Positions 7,607 through 15,707 of a stretch of 49,246 bases of DNA are shown here, piece by piece (the stretch's first letter is position 1; the number at the start of each line of letters is the position of its first letter). The stretch spans positions 1 through 49,246 of the forward strand of contig JBLIRR010000046.1 in assembly GCA_049472395.1 (NCBI GenBank), written 5' to 3'. This DNA comes from JBLIRR01 sp049472395 (GTDB lineage: Bacteria > SZUA-182 > DTGQ01 > JBLIRR01). The position numbers and the translations under genes were made by a program. Below the pieces are notes generated by a model. The model was not told where the DNA came from. It did not search any database and saw nothing but the letters and a program-made list of their open reading frames with translations.

Positions 7607-8881
7607 ATGAAGAATATTTGTTTAGCAGTCCTTACAATCTCACTCTTATCTTTTTTATTATTACATTCATGTTCTAGCTTTGAAGGTGGTACATACAAAT
7701 CAATGCAAGAAGATTTTGACAGAATCAGATTGGACCATATTCTCATAATCAACAATCTGGTTGAAAAATTTAAAATAAAAACTGGCTATTACCCTCTTGA
7801 AAAGCGATTTGAGTCATTACCTATAGCAGTTATGATTGCATCTGACACTCAGTTGGAAAATGATAAAGGAAGAACTCCCATACATATTGACCTATTTACA
7901 AGGGGTATTGACGGCAAGGTACCACCTCAACCAAAGCATATTGAAACAATATCGGTACAGGAGCTCACTGAGGAATTGGAACAGGGGCTTCAAATAGCTG
8001 TTAAGCTTCCTGTTGACCCTCAAAATGTACCTATCAACAAGCCTTCTGTATACCTTTATACATATTATCTTGGCGTATTTGATGTTTCAGCTTTTTTACA
8101 TCACGAATTTTCATTTTCACGCCCTTTAGGGAAATTTTACAACAAAATAACTCTTAGTAATCGTGCCAATCTAAAGTATGGTATATGGACCGCTGAAGGA
8201 TTATTGCAAAACGAAGATTTTATAAACTTTATTAATACACCATTTAATAAGCCAGGCTATGAACAGAAATTTAAGCCAGATAATCTATCAAAGGTAAAAT
8301 CGCAGATAGCTTTTAAAGAACTGTATCTCAAATATGATCAGGCTACCAAGAATGGTGAGTTGATTCTATATTCACTCCAAACAGATGAAGAAATGACAGA
8401 TAAAGAAATCATTGAATTTTCTCAAAGAATAGTATACTTAGCTGAGAAAACAGCTCTTTGCGAAAAATATTTTAAAATTAGATCTTTCATCGCAACAGAA
8501 GAGTCATTTTATAAAGATCGAGATTTTGTAAAATTAGTTATCCGTTTCGAGAATAAACAATCAGAGGTTGATTTTATAGAAGAGCTATTCTCTACTATTC
8601 TCAAAATTGAAGCCATAACTTATTATGATAAAAAGGATAAAAATATTATTCTTACACACTTCAGTTATAATCAGAAACTTTATCTTGAGAGTCATGAAAA
8701 AATGTCAGTTAAGCTCCTCCATAAACAAAATGAAGGAAAAAGAGAATATTTGCTGGGATGGGAAAAAAAGAAAGGGCCATTTGAATTCGTCCTTGGAGGT
8801 CTTTTTAATGATGACAACGTTAAATCACTGTACCCCTATTTTATAAATTTATTCAAGGAAGTGGATGCAAGTATGAAATAA
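7607..8881 (+). CDS. large lipoprotein of unknown function
   Basis: 424 residues. The signal MKNICLAVLTISLLSFLLLHSC carries a plausible lipobox LHSC, giving a lipidated Cys22. The mature protein has no further membrane segment and reads as a soluble alpha/beta protein. The first half (to about residue 215) contains repeated hydrophobic strands (PSVYLYTYYLGVFDVSAFL, KYGIWTAEGLL). The second half is helix-rich and highly charged (KSQIAFKELYLKYDQATKNGEL; EIIEFSQRIVYLAEKTALCEKYFKIRSFI). I do not recognise a family. It starts 44 bases after attC-like site 3, the position expected for the first gene of a cassette. Confidence 0.65.
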   Translation: MKNICLAVLTISLLSFLLLHSCSSFEGGTYKSMQEDFDRIRLDHILIINNLVEKFKIKTGYYPLEKRFESLPIAVMIASDTQLENDKGRTPIHIDLFTRGIDGKVPPQPKHIETISVQELTEELEQGLQIAVKLPVDPQNVPINKPSVYLYTYYLGVFDVSAFLHHEFSFSRPLGKFYNKITLSNRANLKYGIWTAEGLLQNEDFINFINTPFNKPGYEQKFKPDNLSKVKSQIAFKELYLKYDQATKNGELILYSLQTDEEMTDKEIIEFSQRIVYLAEKTALCEKYFKIRSFIATEESFYKDRDFVKLVIRFENKQSEVDFIEELFSTILKIEAITYYDKKDKNIILTHFSYNQKLYLESHEKMSVKLLHKQNEGKREYLLGWEKKKGPFEFVLGGLFNDDNVKSLYPYFINLFKEVDASMK

Positions 8882-8920
8882 TTAAAAATTGCCATTAAAA
8901 AATGGTTCGTGAGAAATATC

Positions 8921-9130
8921 ATGTATTTTGATATAATTGGAAATATAGAGGAAATCGAAACAATAGCTGTGGGAGGCAAGATTTGAGATATTATGAGACT
9001 TCGCAGACAATTTGGTCATGGAAGATGGCGGAAAGTTAAAGGTGTGGCAAAAGTTCGATTAACAAGCGGAAAAATTTGTAATGCTGAACTTCACTGGTAT
9101 GAAGCCCATGGTATAGATAGAAAAAAATAA
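8921..9130 (+). pseudogene. small conserved gene disrupted by two nonsense codons
   Basis: From ATG 8921 the frame reads MYFDIIGNIEEIETIAVG, then meets TGA at 8984-8986. The same frame continues as DIMRLRRQFGHGRWRKVKG, then HWYEAHGI. This matches a small uncharacterised family I recall, with blocks ETIAVG..IRDLxRLRR, GRWRKxKG and HWYEAHGIG. The stop falls exactly where that family has Arg, so a single CGA to TGA change explains it. A second stop (TAA 9128-9130) falls before the family's final Lys-rich segment, which can still be read beyond it. Both blocks remain in one frame, so decay is recent. The next gene is its usual partner. TGA is a true stop elsewhere in the window. Confidence 0.6.
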
Positions 9131-9158
9131 AAATTAAAAAAAATATTGGATTAAGAAA

Positions 9159-9416
9159 ATGGGAAAAGAAAATACAAAAAGAGAATTTGCTATATGTATT
9201 GAGAACAAAGATTGTGAAGATCTGGAAAAACGGAAAATCCATCAGATTCTTCCCGATGAAAATGCTGCCAAGGAACATTATATAAGAGTAATTGACGAAT
9301 CAGGAGAAGATTATCTCTATCCAGAATCCTATTTTATTCTTGTCCAACTTCCACTTAAAGCACAAAAAGCGCTTCAGACTGGGGGGTTAGATAATATAAA
9401 AACCACCCAATCATGA
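9159..9416 (+). CDS. small conserved protein, partner of the adjacent disrupted gene
   Basis: 85 residues, soluble and acidic. The core KRKIHQILPDENAAKEHYIRVIDESGEDYLYP followed by FILVQLP matches a small uncharacterised family (blocks LPDxxAA, RVIDESGEDYLYP, FxxVxLP) that I remember as commonly encoded directly downstream of the HWYEAHGIG family. The function is unknown. The TGA at 9414-9416 lies inside the left end of attC-like site 4, a compaction often seen in integron cassettes. The upstream partner is a pseudogene here, so this protein may now act alone or be under relaxed selection. Confidence 0.65.
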   Translation: MGKENTKREFAICIENKDCEDLEKRKIHQILPDENAAKEHYIRVIDESGEDYLYPESYFILVQLPLKAQKALQTGGLDNIKTTQS

Positions 9417-9538
9417 AATGCAGGGGTTCGGAGGAGCTTACCCAGTTTTCAAATATTTGCTTTTTGAACGATATTTAGTCTGCTTGATATATTTTTTGAT
9501 TCATCGGCCTCCGACCACTGATTTCAAGCATTATCTGG
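9404..9538 (+). repeat. attC-like integron recombination site 4
   Basis: CAGGGGTTCGGAGG (9421-9434) pairs with CCTCCGACCACTG (9508-9520), the left arm again having one extra base. Further out, TGAAAT pairs with ATTTCA. The end boxes are degenerate: CCCAATC on the left, ATTATCT (9530-9536) on the right. The internal GGAGGAGCTTACCCAGTTTTC is nearly identical to site 3. Confidence 0.6.
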
Positions 9539-9623
9539 ACTGAAAAATATAGATTGTAGTTGCATTATCTTCATAAATAGCATAAATTATTTGATAAAAG
9601 GACAGTATGTTCGGAGAAAAAAA

Positions 9624-10610
9624 ATGAAAAGTCTTTTTAAATACAAAACAATAATAGTTATTTGTCTGCTTTTATTTCTTACCGGATGCTATTTATCCCA
9701 AAAATATGCCATGAGAGATGTCTCTCATTACGATTTTCAGGAAGGTGACATCCTTTTACAGCATATTCCTTCATATTTATGTTCAGTAATTGCTGATGTT
9801 ACAAACTCTCAATATTCTCATTGTGGAATGGTTGTATTTAAACGGGGGAATCCTTATGTTTTAGAGGCAATCGGACCGGTCCGTTATACATCTATAAAAC
9901 AATGGATAAATCGAGGTTTTCACGGAAGGTTTACTCAACTACGCCCTAAGAATTTATCAAGCCAACAGATCAAAAGAGTTATTCAAGAGGCAGAGAAATT
10001 TCTGGGGAGATCCTATGATATTCAATACCAACTGGATGAAGATAAAATATATTGTTCAGAATTAATCTATAAAGCCTTTCTACGAGGATGCAATATTGAA
10101 ATTGGAGAAATAGAAAAGTTAGGAAGTCTTAACTGGGAACCACATGAAGATTTTATTAGATACATTACTGGTGGTGAAATACCCCTTGAACGCAAAATGG
10201 TTACGCCTGAATCATTAATAAGAAATACTCAATTAGAGTTTATATATTCAACTTTCCCTCCTCGCGTTGATGAACCTTTACTTGATGTAAGCATTCTGAA
10301 AGGTACGTGGGAAGGTGAATATACGATAAAAGGATTAAATAAGGCAATGGTAACTTTACGATTTAAAAATGATGGAAAATTTAAATCAGGTTCTATTAAG
10401 ATGCCAGATGGAACTTCAGTAAAAATTGTAAATGTATTAATTCCTTATTTTAGCAAAACGCGAAATTTTATGGCAAACCTTGTGGATGAACGAAAGATCA
10501 AAGCTAAATTATATGTGCAAATTAGAGATAATGGTTATAAACTCATTGGGACATGGAAAGATGATTTAGGATATAAGGGGATATTTTCTTTAAAAAAAGC
10601 TTCCTTGTGA
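9624..10610 (+). CDS. lipoprotein YiiX/YebB-like permuted NlpC/P60 cysteine hydrolase
   Basis: 328 residues from ATG 9624, chosen for the Shine-Dalgarno GGAG 7 bases upstream and because it places the lipobox LTGC (Cys22) correctly; the frame is open upstream. Residues about 38-200 have the permuted papain-like fold: YDFQEGDILLQ, then the His of SQYSHCGMV (His66), a basic RFTQLRP strand and the Cys nucleophile in YCSELIYKAF (Cys144). The family hydrolyses amide or thioester bonds in peptidoglycan or lipids. Residues about 220-328 form an extra strand-rich domain beginning LKGTWEGEYTIKG, resembling a small lipocalin-like barrel. The cell location would be a periplasmic or outer membrane face. 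It directly follows attC-like site 4. Confidence 0.7.
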   Translation: MKSLFKYKTIIVICLLLFLTGCYLSQKYAMRDVSHYDFQEGDILLQHIPSYLCSVIADVTNSQYSHCGMVVFKRGNPYVLEAIGPVRYTSIKQWINRGFHGRFTQLRPKNLSSQQIKRVIQEAEKFLGRSYDIQYQLDEDKIYCSELIYKAFLRGCNIEIGEIEKLGSLNWEPHEDFIRYITGGEIPLERKMVTPESLIRNTQLEFIYSTFPPRVDEPLLDVSILKGTWEGEYTIKGLNKAMVTLRFKNDGKFKSGSIKMPDGTSVKIVNVLIPYFSKTRNFMANLVDERKIKAKLYVQIRDNGYKLIGTWKDDLGYKGIFSLKKASL

Positions 10611-10731
10611 TTATTACTAAAAAAATGTTTATAGTAAAAATATTTCATTAGCCCAAAAAATAAAAGTATATAATACCAATCTATCAAAAAATTAATTTTC
10701 GTAAATCTGGTAACTAATGCTTTTTGCTCTA

Positions 10732-11709
10732 TCACGGTTTACTGTATTTACCTTGCTCAAGAATAAATACTGGTACGGGGTATGCGGAAGATCCCAGGAT
10801 AATGGCTAGGTCATGGGCCTCTTCAGAGGTTAAGTTTCTACTAATCATTGCATAACCCCCACTGATTTTTTCTCTGATAGTTGGAGCAGAATAAACCTCT
10901 TTATCAAATATAATAGCCAGCCTACGACCAATATTATTGGCTGTTATTTCTTCAAAGATTGTCGCTCCCCTCTGGTCAAATTTTAAAACCACAAATGATT
11001 CTTTGAAATCATTGGATAATAGTACCTTTGCCTCAGTAATAACATCTCCATTCATAAGCGCTTGTTTTTTCAAAAGGTAAGCTTTTGATTTCCCATATAG
11101 GATTTCGTCGTCAGGAGGAATATTATCCCATGATATCTCATTCAGATTGGCTTCATTATCCATTAGCTTAAATTCTAAATTACCTGTTTTAGAAATAAGA
11201 TCAATAATCCTTCTGATAGTTTTAAGTTCTGGAAGTATTATTGTAATTTTATTTGAATCTTGTTTCCGTATTTGAGGTGTACTTATGCCTGATTTGATAA
11301 GTCGATTTCGGAGTATCGTAAAAACTTGATCAAAGGCTGTTACCTTAATCTTTTCGGCATTAAAAGGTTTAAGTATCAACAGAAACACAGTCTTATCGTC
11401 TTCGACAGGATTTACAATTTCAAAGCTTAAATACTCTTTTAAAAAATTTTTGGTTTCACTTATATAATCCTCTTTTACTACCCTAATCTGGATTATTCTA
11501 TCAGTAATCTTTTCTAATTTGTCGCATATAATACCTTTTTCATTCATAGTATATTTGATTGAATTTACAGTATTTTTCAAATAACTCTCAATGGCCTTTT
11601 CTACTTTTACCCCTAGAATAAGAGATATACCTCCCCCTTTATTTGAACATGCGACTACAATAATAAGCAAAATTATAAAATTAATTAAAATTAAACACCG
11701 TTGTCTCAT
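10732..11709 (-). CDS. stand-alone SecD ectodomain (SecDF P1-head-like) lipoprotein
   Basis: 325 residues, convergent with the preceding hydrolase gene. The N-terminus is hydrophobic with lipobox VVAC followed by SNKGGG. It then follows the SecD periplasmic region: GISLILGVKVEKAIESYL, ILRNRLIKSGISTPQIRKQ, LEFKLMD, VVLKFDQRGATIFEEIT, NIGRRLAIIFDKEVYSAPTI and LTSEEAHDLAIILGSSAYPVPV. It ends where SecD would enter its second transmembrane helix; none of the five translocon helices is present or recoverable downstream. True SecD uses proton motive force with SecF to pull preproteins, and this protein lacks the membrane part, so a chaperone-like or decoy role is possible. Opposite orientation to most neighbours; attC-like site 5 lies beyond its start. 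Confidence 0.75.
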   Translation of the reverse strand: MRQRCLILINFIILLIIVVACSNKGGGISLILGVKVEKAIESYLKNTVNSIKYTMNEKGIICDKLEKITDRIIQIRVVKEDYISETKNFLKEYLSFEIVNPVEDDKTVFLLILKPFNAEKIKVTAFDQVFTILRNRLIKSGISTPQIRKQDSNKITIILPELKTIRRIIDLISKTGNLEFKLMDNEANLNEISWDNIPPDDEILYGKSKAYLLKKQALMNGDVITEAKVLLSNDFKESFVVLKFDQRGATIFEEITANNIGRRLAIIFDKEVYSAPTIREKISGGYAMISRNLTSEEAHDLAIILGSSAYPVPVFILEQGKYSKP

Positions 11710-11828
11710 ATAATCTTATATCTGAAATGTATCTTTAAGATTATGTCTTTGGCCCATAGCCTTCAGCTAATGACTTCTTTTAGCGTATATTAACTTAGGT
11801 TCATTATATTGAAAAATTCATAATTAAT

Positions 11829-11906
11829 CTTAACATCTAATCGCTCCAGCAGATTTTACTCCGCAGCTTCGTGACTCAGCAAAACCGCTGAGCGCAAATG
11901 TTATAT
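11829..11906 (+). repeat. attC-like integron recombination site 5 (last of the array)
   Basis: Short and well formed. TAACATctaatCGCTccAGC (11831-11850) pairs with GCTgAGCGcaaATGTTA (11887-11903; lower case unpaired). The unpaired bases in the left arm and spacer are as expected for attC. The end boxes are CTTAAC and GTTATAT. The 50 bases to its right (AACTTATTC...TTATCGGCAGTTTAGTCC) resemble the inner right half of sites 1 and 2, as if a longer site was cut or rearranged here. Confidence 0.55.
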
Positions 11907-11947
11907 AACTTATTCATTTAAAATAACTTACTGTCTTATCGGCAGTT

Positions 11948-12219
11948 TAGTCCATTTAATATTTTAATAACCGTTACAGGCTCGGTATTCTACGGAAAGA
12001 CTAAGTTGTTTTTGCTTAGAAGGGATAGAGAAAATGAACATCGAACGTTGAATGAGAAAAATGAAAAAATAGATACAGCCTGTACTATGAAAATAGACAA
12101 GGTACTCTCACATGTCGGATCACGCAAATAAAATTAGTTCTCCCTATTATTTTATGCTATAATCACTTTATTTTGCAAAGACTTTAGTAATCTACTAAGC
12201 ATAGTCCATTTAATATTTT
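11948..12219 (+). repeat. 18-base direct repeat pair at the array boundary
   Basis: TAGTCCATTTAATATTTT occurs at 11948-11965 and again at 12202-12219, enclosing 236 bases with no gene. The first copy immediately follows the remnant beside attC-like site 5. The repeats could mark a past insertion, deletion or duplication at the junction of accessory and core DNA. Confidence 0.55.
12155..12163 (+). promoter_or_regulatory. extended -10 promoter
   Basis: TG at 12155-12156, one base, then perfect TATAAT at 12158-12163 form an extended -10 element. The -35 region is poor (TAGTTC), which extended -10 promoters tolerate. It would start a leader of about 125 bases for the gene at 12294 and the era operon behind it. 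Confidence 0.4.
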
Positions 12220-12293
12220 TATTTACACGGATTTACTACGTTCTCAATGGAGCGGAGCGACGTAATAGGCAAATATAAGACACAAGGAAAGAT

Positions 12294-14780
12294 ATGTCTG
12301 AGGAATATTCAGTAGACTTAGTGAAAGAACTCATAAAAAAGCATCAGCATCTTGAGCTTCTCAGACCCACTCGTGTTGACCGTTACGAATGCGGTGATAT
12401 TCTTGAGTATTATGTACGGCCTGTAATGTCTCATCATACGGAAAGTCACATTACTCTTACTGTTGATAAATTTATTGGTGGCGGATTTGCCGGACAGGTT
12501 TACCGGGTCATGATACAATCAATTGAGGGTCCTACTGTCCCCGGACTCTGTGTCGGTGGGATGTATGCAATGAAGATACTTATACCCCCCACTGGTTTTT
12601 CTCTCATGTTTCGCAATATTATTTATGCCATGGGTTTTCAAGGGCCATTTCAGCTTCAAACCAATCCAGAAGCGGCAAGATCAGGTGCCCTATGGCAAAA
12701 ATTTATTAGACGTGGAGCCGCACTCTGTTTTCACGATGAAAAGGCAGTGAATGATATTCATGCAACGTTTGTTGATAGAACATTGGGAAGCTGCGGAGAG
12801 TTGAGCGATTGGGTCGAGGGGCGCACCTGGCGGTTGGAGGTAAATGACCGGATGGACATGCTCGCCCAATGGAAAAGGGGAAAAGCGGTCGATCTCTCAC
12901 GTGTTGGCTCGCCTGAATTTCGGGCAAAAAAAGAGTTTATGAGAGATTTTGTAGGACTTCTACATGATATGGGGGCTCACGAGTTTGCGCGACAATATGA
13001 ATGGTCTACCTGTAAAAGCCAGCCGAATTGTTTAAAAAGAATTGAGACAAAAAAAGATCCGTCAAAAGGATTGGTTGCAGTGGATTTTAGAGCAGGCTTG
13101 GCCCTGCTGCCATTTTTACCTATGAGCCCCGGGGATTTTGTGCTCATAGTGAAGGGGCTCCTGCGCGGAAGTGTGGTACAATTTGACCGTGGTGATATTA
13201 AAAAACTTGAATCTTTTATTGATGCACACAGGAAGGATTTTGAAGATCTTGTCGAATTACTTCCAGATCTTAAGGCTGCTGAAGAGGAATACCGAAATTC
13301 TGTTCCTGATATTACGCATAATCATGTTCGCCTTTTATACAGTGCAAAGCTGTATTCTACAATGTTGAAAAATGCTGTTGTAGGATGGCATGTAAGAAAT
13401 CTTATTGATGAAAAAAAGAAAGAGAAAATGTGTGGCCGCCCTTTGGCGATAATGATTTTTCTCTTAGCCGGGTGTATACCTATATTCGGGCGCATTTTTC
13501 GTAAATTCTTAGGTCATGATAAGTGGCGGGCACATTATCTGAAAATGATCAGCAGTGTTGGCTATCTGAAAAAAGCCGTAAAAGGGAGAATGATAGAGTC
13601 TGTTATTCGATGGGTAAGAGATGGCAGGATAAAAGAGGAGAAGGCAGTCATCCTTTCATCCTCATTTATGAGCTTCTGTGTGCAGCTCCCCTTTTCAATA
13701 TTGCCCGCATGCCTTCATCGTTTTTTCACAGACCGGGAACGGTTTAAAGATAGATTGTACTGGTACTTTGTAAGGCCGGTAAGACTTTATTTTAATAGTG
13801 ATTTAAGAGAACAGTGGCTTCGGGATATGGTAAAGGAGGGAGTTTCAAAGCACATTATCACAGATGAAGATGCCACAGAGATAGTCTCTCAGATTAAGGA
13901 ACCTTTTATCCAAAAATATTTAAAGAGTCTTGCGGTTCATGTGTGTACACTTCCCGTTACGCAGATCGTCTCGATTACTGTTGCGATGATATATGTAATA
14001 ATGCATCCGGAGTTGACAAAAACTCAGCAAACTGCAGCCGTCGGCATAATACTCGGAATTTTTCAGGTTATACCTATTTCTCCGGGATCAATATGTCGTG
14101 GATTGTATGTGCTTGCATTGGTGATAAAAGAACGTAATTTCAAAGATTATAATATTGCAGTTTTTTTAGGATTTTTTAAATATGTCGGTTACCTTTCTTT
14201 CCCCATTCAGATGGCATATCGATACCCGACAATTGCTCGATTTATGGCATCTCACTGGGCAACAGAGGCTGTGCATATTATCCCTGTGTTCGGGGAAAGC
14301 GGTGCGCTTCTTGAACACGGGATTTTTTCTCTGTTCTATAATCATCCTCTCACTGTGCGGAGAAAATTGGGAGAGAGGGCGGAAAGAAGAAAAAGAATAA
14401 AATCACGATATTATATGGCTGTGCTTGTGAGTGTTGCGTGTGCTGCCGCCTTTATCGGGATTGATAAATACTATATAGTAAATTATTCTATTATTCCGAA
14501 TTTAAAACAAATATGGTGGCTTCTGACCCTCATACCATTTATTGGTGGTATTATGATTTCTCGTATGGCAGGTGGTGCGTCTTCAATGAAGCGGGTACTC
14601 TCTGCTGTAGTAGCATCTGTTGCAGCCTCATTGATGTATACCGCATTTTTTGCAACCTATGGATTGCCAATGAAAGGGAGAATTGCTTCAATTTTTTCCA
14701 CAGGAGTATGGAGGATGTTTATCTTTTCGTTGATCTCTGCGTTAGGAGTGCTCCTCTCGGAGATTACCGCGGAAAACTAA
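12294..14780 (+). CDS. protein-kinase-like N-terminal domain fused to a multipass membrane domain
   Basis: 828 residues. The N-terminal third looks like a kinase fold: glycine-rich loop IGGGFAGQVY (61-70), YAMKIL with candidate ATP-anchoring Lys94, a possible catalytic-loop region LLHDMGAHEFARQYEWS (222-238) without the usual HRD, and VAVDFRAG (261-268) in the place of DFG. The remainder has about eight hydrophobic segments (for example near 384-404, 545-570, 580-600, 625-645, 705-725, 735-755, 765-790 and 800-825) with basic loops. The catalytic Asp arrangement is atypical, so it may be a pseudokinase or bind a lipid-linked substrate. It lies 17 bases before era and is probably co-transcribed. 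I know no named family for this fusion. A role in envelope signalling or lipid phosphorylation is only a guess. Confidence 0.65.
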   Translation: MSEEYSVDLVKELIKKHQHLELLRPTRVDRYECGDILEYYVRPVMSHHTESHITLTVDKFIGGGFAGQVYRVMIQSIEGPTVPGLCVGGMYAMKILIPPTGFSLMFRNIIYAMGFQGPFQLQTNPEAARSGALWQKFIRRGAALCFHDEKAVNDIHATFVDRTLGSCGELSDWVEGRTWRLEVNDRMDMLAQWKRGKAVDLSRVGSPEFRAKKEFMRDFVGLLHDMGAHEFARQYEWSTCKSQPNCLKRIETKKDPSKGLVAVDFRAGLALLPFLPMSPGDFVLIVKGLLRGSVVQFDRGDIKKLESFIDAHRKDFEDLVELLPDLKAAEEEYRNSVPDITHNHVRLLYSAKLYSTMLKNAVVGWHVRNLIDEKKKEKMCGRPLAIMIFLLAGCIPIFGRIFRKFLGHDKWRAHYLKMISSVGYLKKAVKGRMIESVIRWVRDGRIKEEKAVILSSSFMSFCVQLPFSILPACLHRFFTDRERFKDRLYWYFVRPVRLYFNSDLREQWLRDMVKEGVSKHIITDEDATEIVSQIKEPFIQKYLKSLAVHVCTLPVTQIVSITVAMIYVIMHPELTKTQQTAAVGIILGIFQVIPISPGSICRGLYVLALVIKERNFKDYNIAVFLGFFKYVGYLSFPIQMAYRYPTIARFMASHWATEAVHIIPVFGESGALLEHGIFSLFYNHPLTVRRKLGERAERRKRIKSRYYMAVLVSVACAAAFIGIDKYYIVNYSIIPNLKQIWWLLTLIPFIGGIMISRMAGGASSMKRVLSAVVASVAASLMYTAFFATYGLPMKGRIASIFSTGVWRMFIFSLISALGVLLSEITAEN

Positions 14781-14797
14781 AGAAAATCAGAGAATAT

Positions 14798-15676
14798 ATG
14801 AAATCAGGTTTCGTCTCTTTATTAGGCAGGCCGAATACAGGTAAGTCAACTTTATTGAATCGGATTATCGGCAGCAAGATTGCCATTACATCCCCGAGAT
14901 TACAAACGACAAGGACAAAAATTATGGGGATAAGGAATGGACCGGATCATCAGATTATCTTTTTTGATACGCCGGGGCTCCATAAGGCGCCCGGCACATT
15001 TAACAAAAGAATGCTCAATAGCGCCTACAAGGCAGGAAAAGAAAGCGATCTGCTTCTTTATTTAGTAGAAGCATCCCACTATAATAACGTGGATGATGTA
15101 AAGAATTTAAAAAAGATTGTGGGGGAAAATATCCCTATTATATTGATAATCAATAAAATAGACCTCGTGGCACGGTTAGAATTATTGCCACAAATAGATC
15201 ATTATAGACAAGTGATTGATTTTGCAGAAATTTTTCCCTTATCCGCATTAAAAGGGGATAATGTTGCCTCTCTCTCTGAGACAATAGTGAAATATTTACC
15301 AGAGGGCCCTGCGTATTATCCGCAGGATATGATTACTGATCAGACAGAACGATTTATAGTAGCTGAATTTATTAGAGAAAAACTTATCAAGCTCACAAGG
15401 CAGGAGGTGCCTTATGCGTGTGCTACGGCGGTGGAGTCAATGAAAGTTGATGAAAAGAAAAAGATCGCAAGGATTCATGCGACAATTATAGTAAAAAAAG
15501 AGAGTCAGCGGGGTATTCTCATAGGAAAATCCGGGATGCAACTGAAAGAAATTACTCGTTTGGCACGCAAAGAGATAGAATCTTTTCTTGGCCTCTCGGT
15601 TGTTCTTGAAATATGGGTCAAAGTCTCTCCAAAGTGGCAGGTAAATGAAACTATACTTAAAAATTTTGGGTATTGA
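14798..15676 (+). CDS. era: GTPase Era, 30S ribosomal subunit maturation
   Basis: 292 residues from ATG 14798, where the Era N-terminus MKSGFVSLLG begins; the frame is open upstream but overlaps the preceding gene without Era homology. The GTPase motifs are complete: G1 GRPNTGKST (10-18), G3 DTPG (57-60), G4 NKID (119-122). The C-terminal KH RNA-binding domain shows GKSGMQLKEI and ends with EIWVKVSPKW. Era binds the 3' end of 16S rRNA and couples ribosome assembly to growth. Upstream stop to start is 17 bases, and mgtE follows 31 bases later, so it is in an operon. Length is normal for the family. Confidence 0.97.
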   Translation: MKSGFVSLLGRPNTGKSTLLNRIIGSKIAITSPRLQTTRTKIMGIRNGPDHQIIFFDTPGLHKAPGTFNKRMLNSAYKAGKESDLLLYLVEASHYNNVDDVKNLKKIVGENIPIILIINKIDLVARLELLPQIDHYRQVIDFAEIFPLSALKGDNVASLSETIVKYLPEGPAYYPQDMITDQTERFIVAEFIREKLIKLTRQEVPYACATAVESMKVDEKKKIARIHATIIVKKESQRGILIGKSGMQLKEITRLARKEIESFLGLSVVLEIWVKVSPKWQVNETILKNFGY

Positions 15677-15707
15677 TTAATTGAAATAATTATTTTAAAG
15701 TAGGTCT

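Larger units (their letters stand above)
11710..12293. other. intergenic boundary between cassette region and core chromosome
   Basis: Holds attC-like site 5, two 18-base direct repeats, a segment ATCGAACGTTGAATG of the interspersed-repeat kind, an extended -10 promoter and a small palindrome around 12236-12275 just before the next gene. No coding region is visible. Confidence 0.5.

Noticed and set aside
8984..8986. TGA read as a sense codon (recoding) in the small gene at 8921-9130
   Set aside because: TGA clearly ends other genes here (571, 9416, nif3 at 37730), there is no selenocysteine-type stem, and a second stop follows, so decay is simpler.
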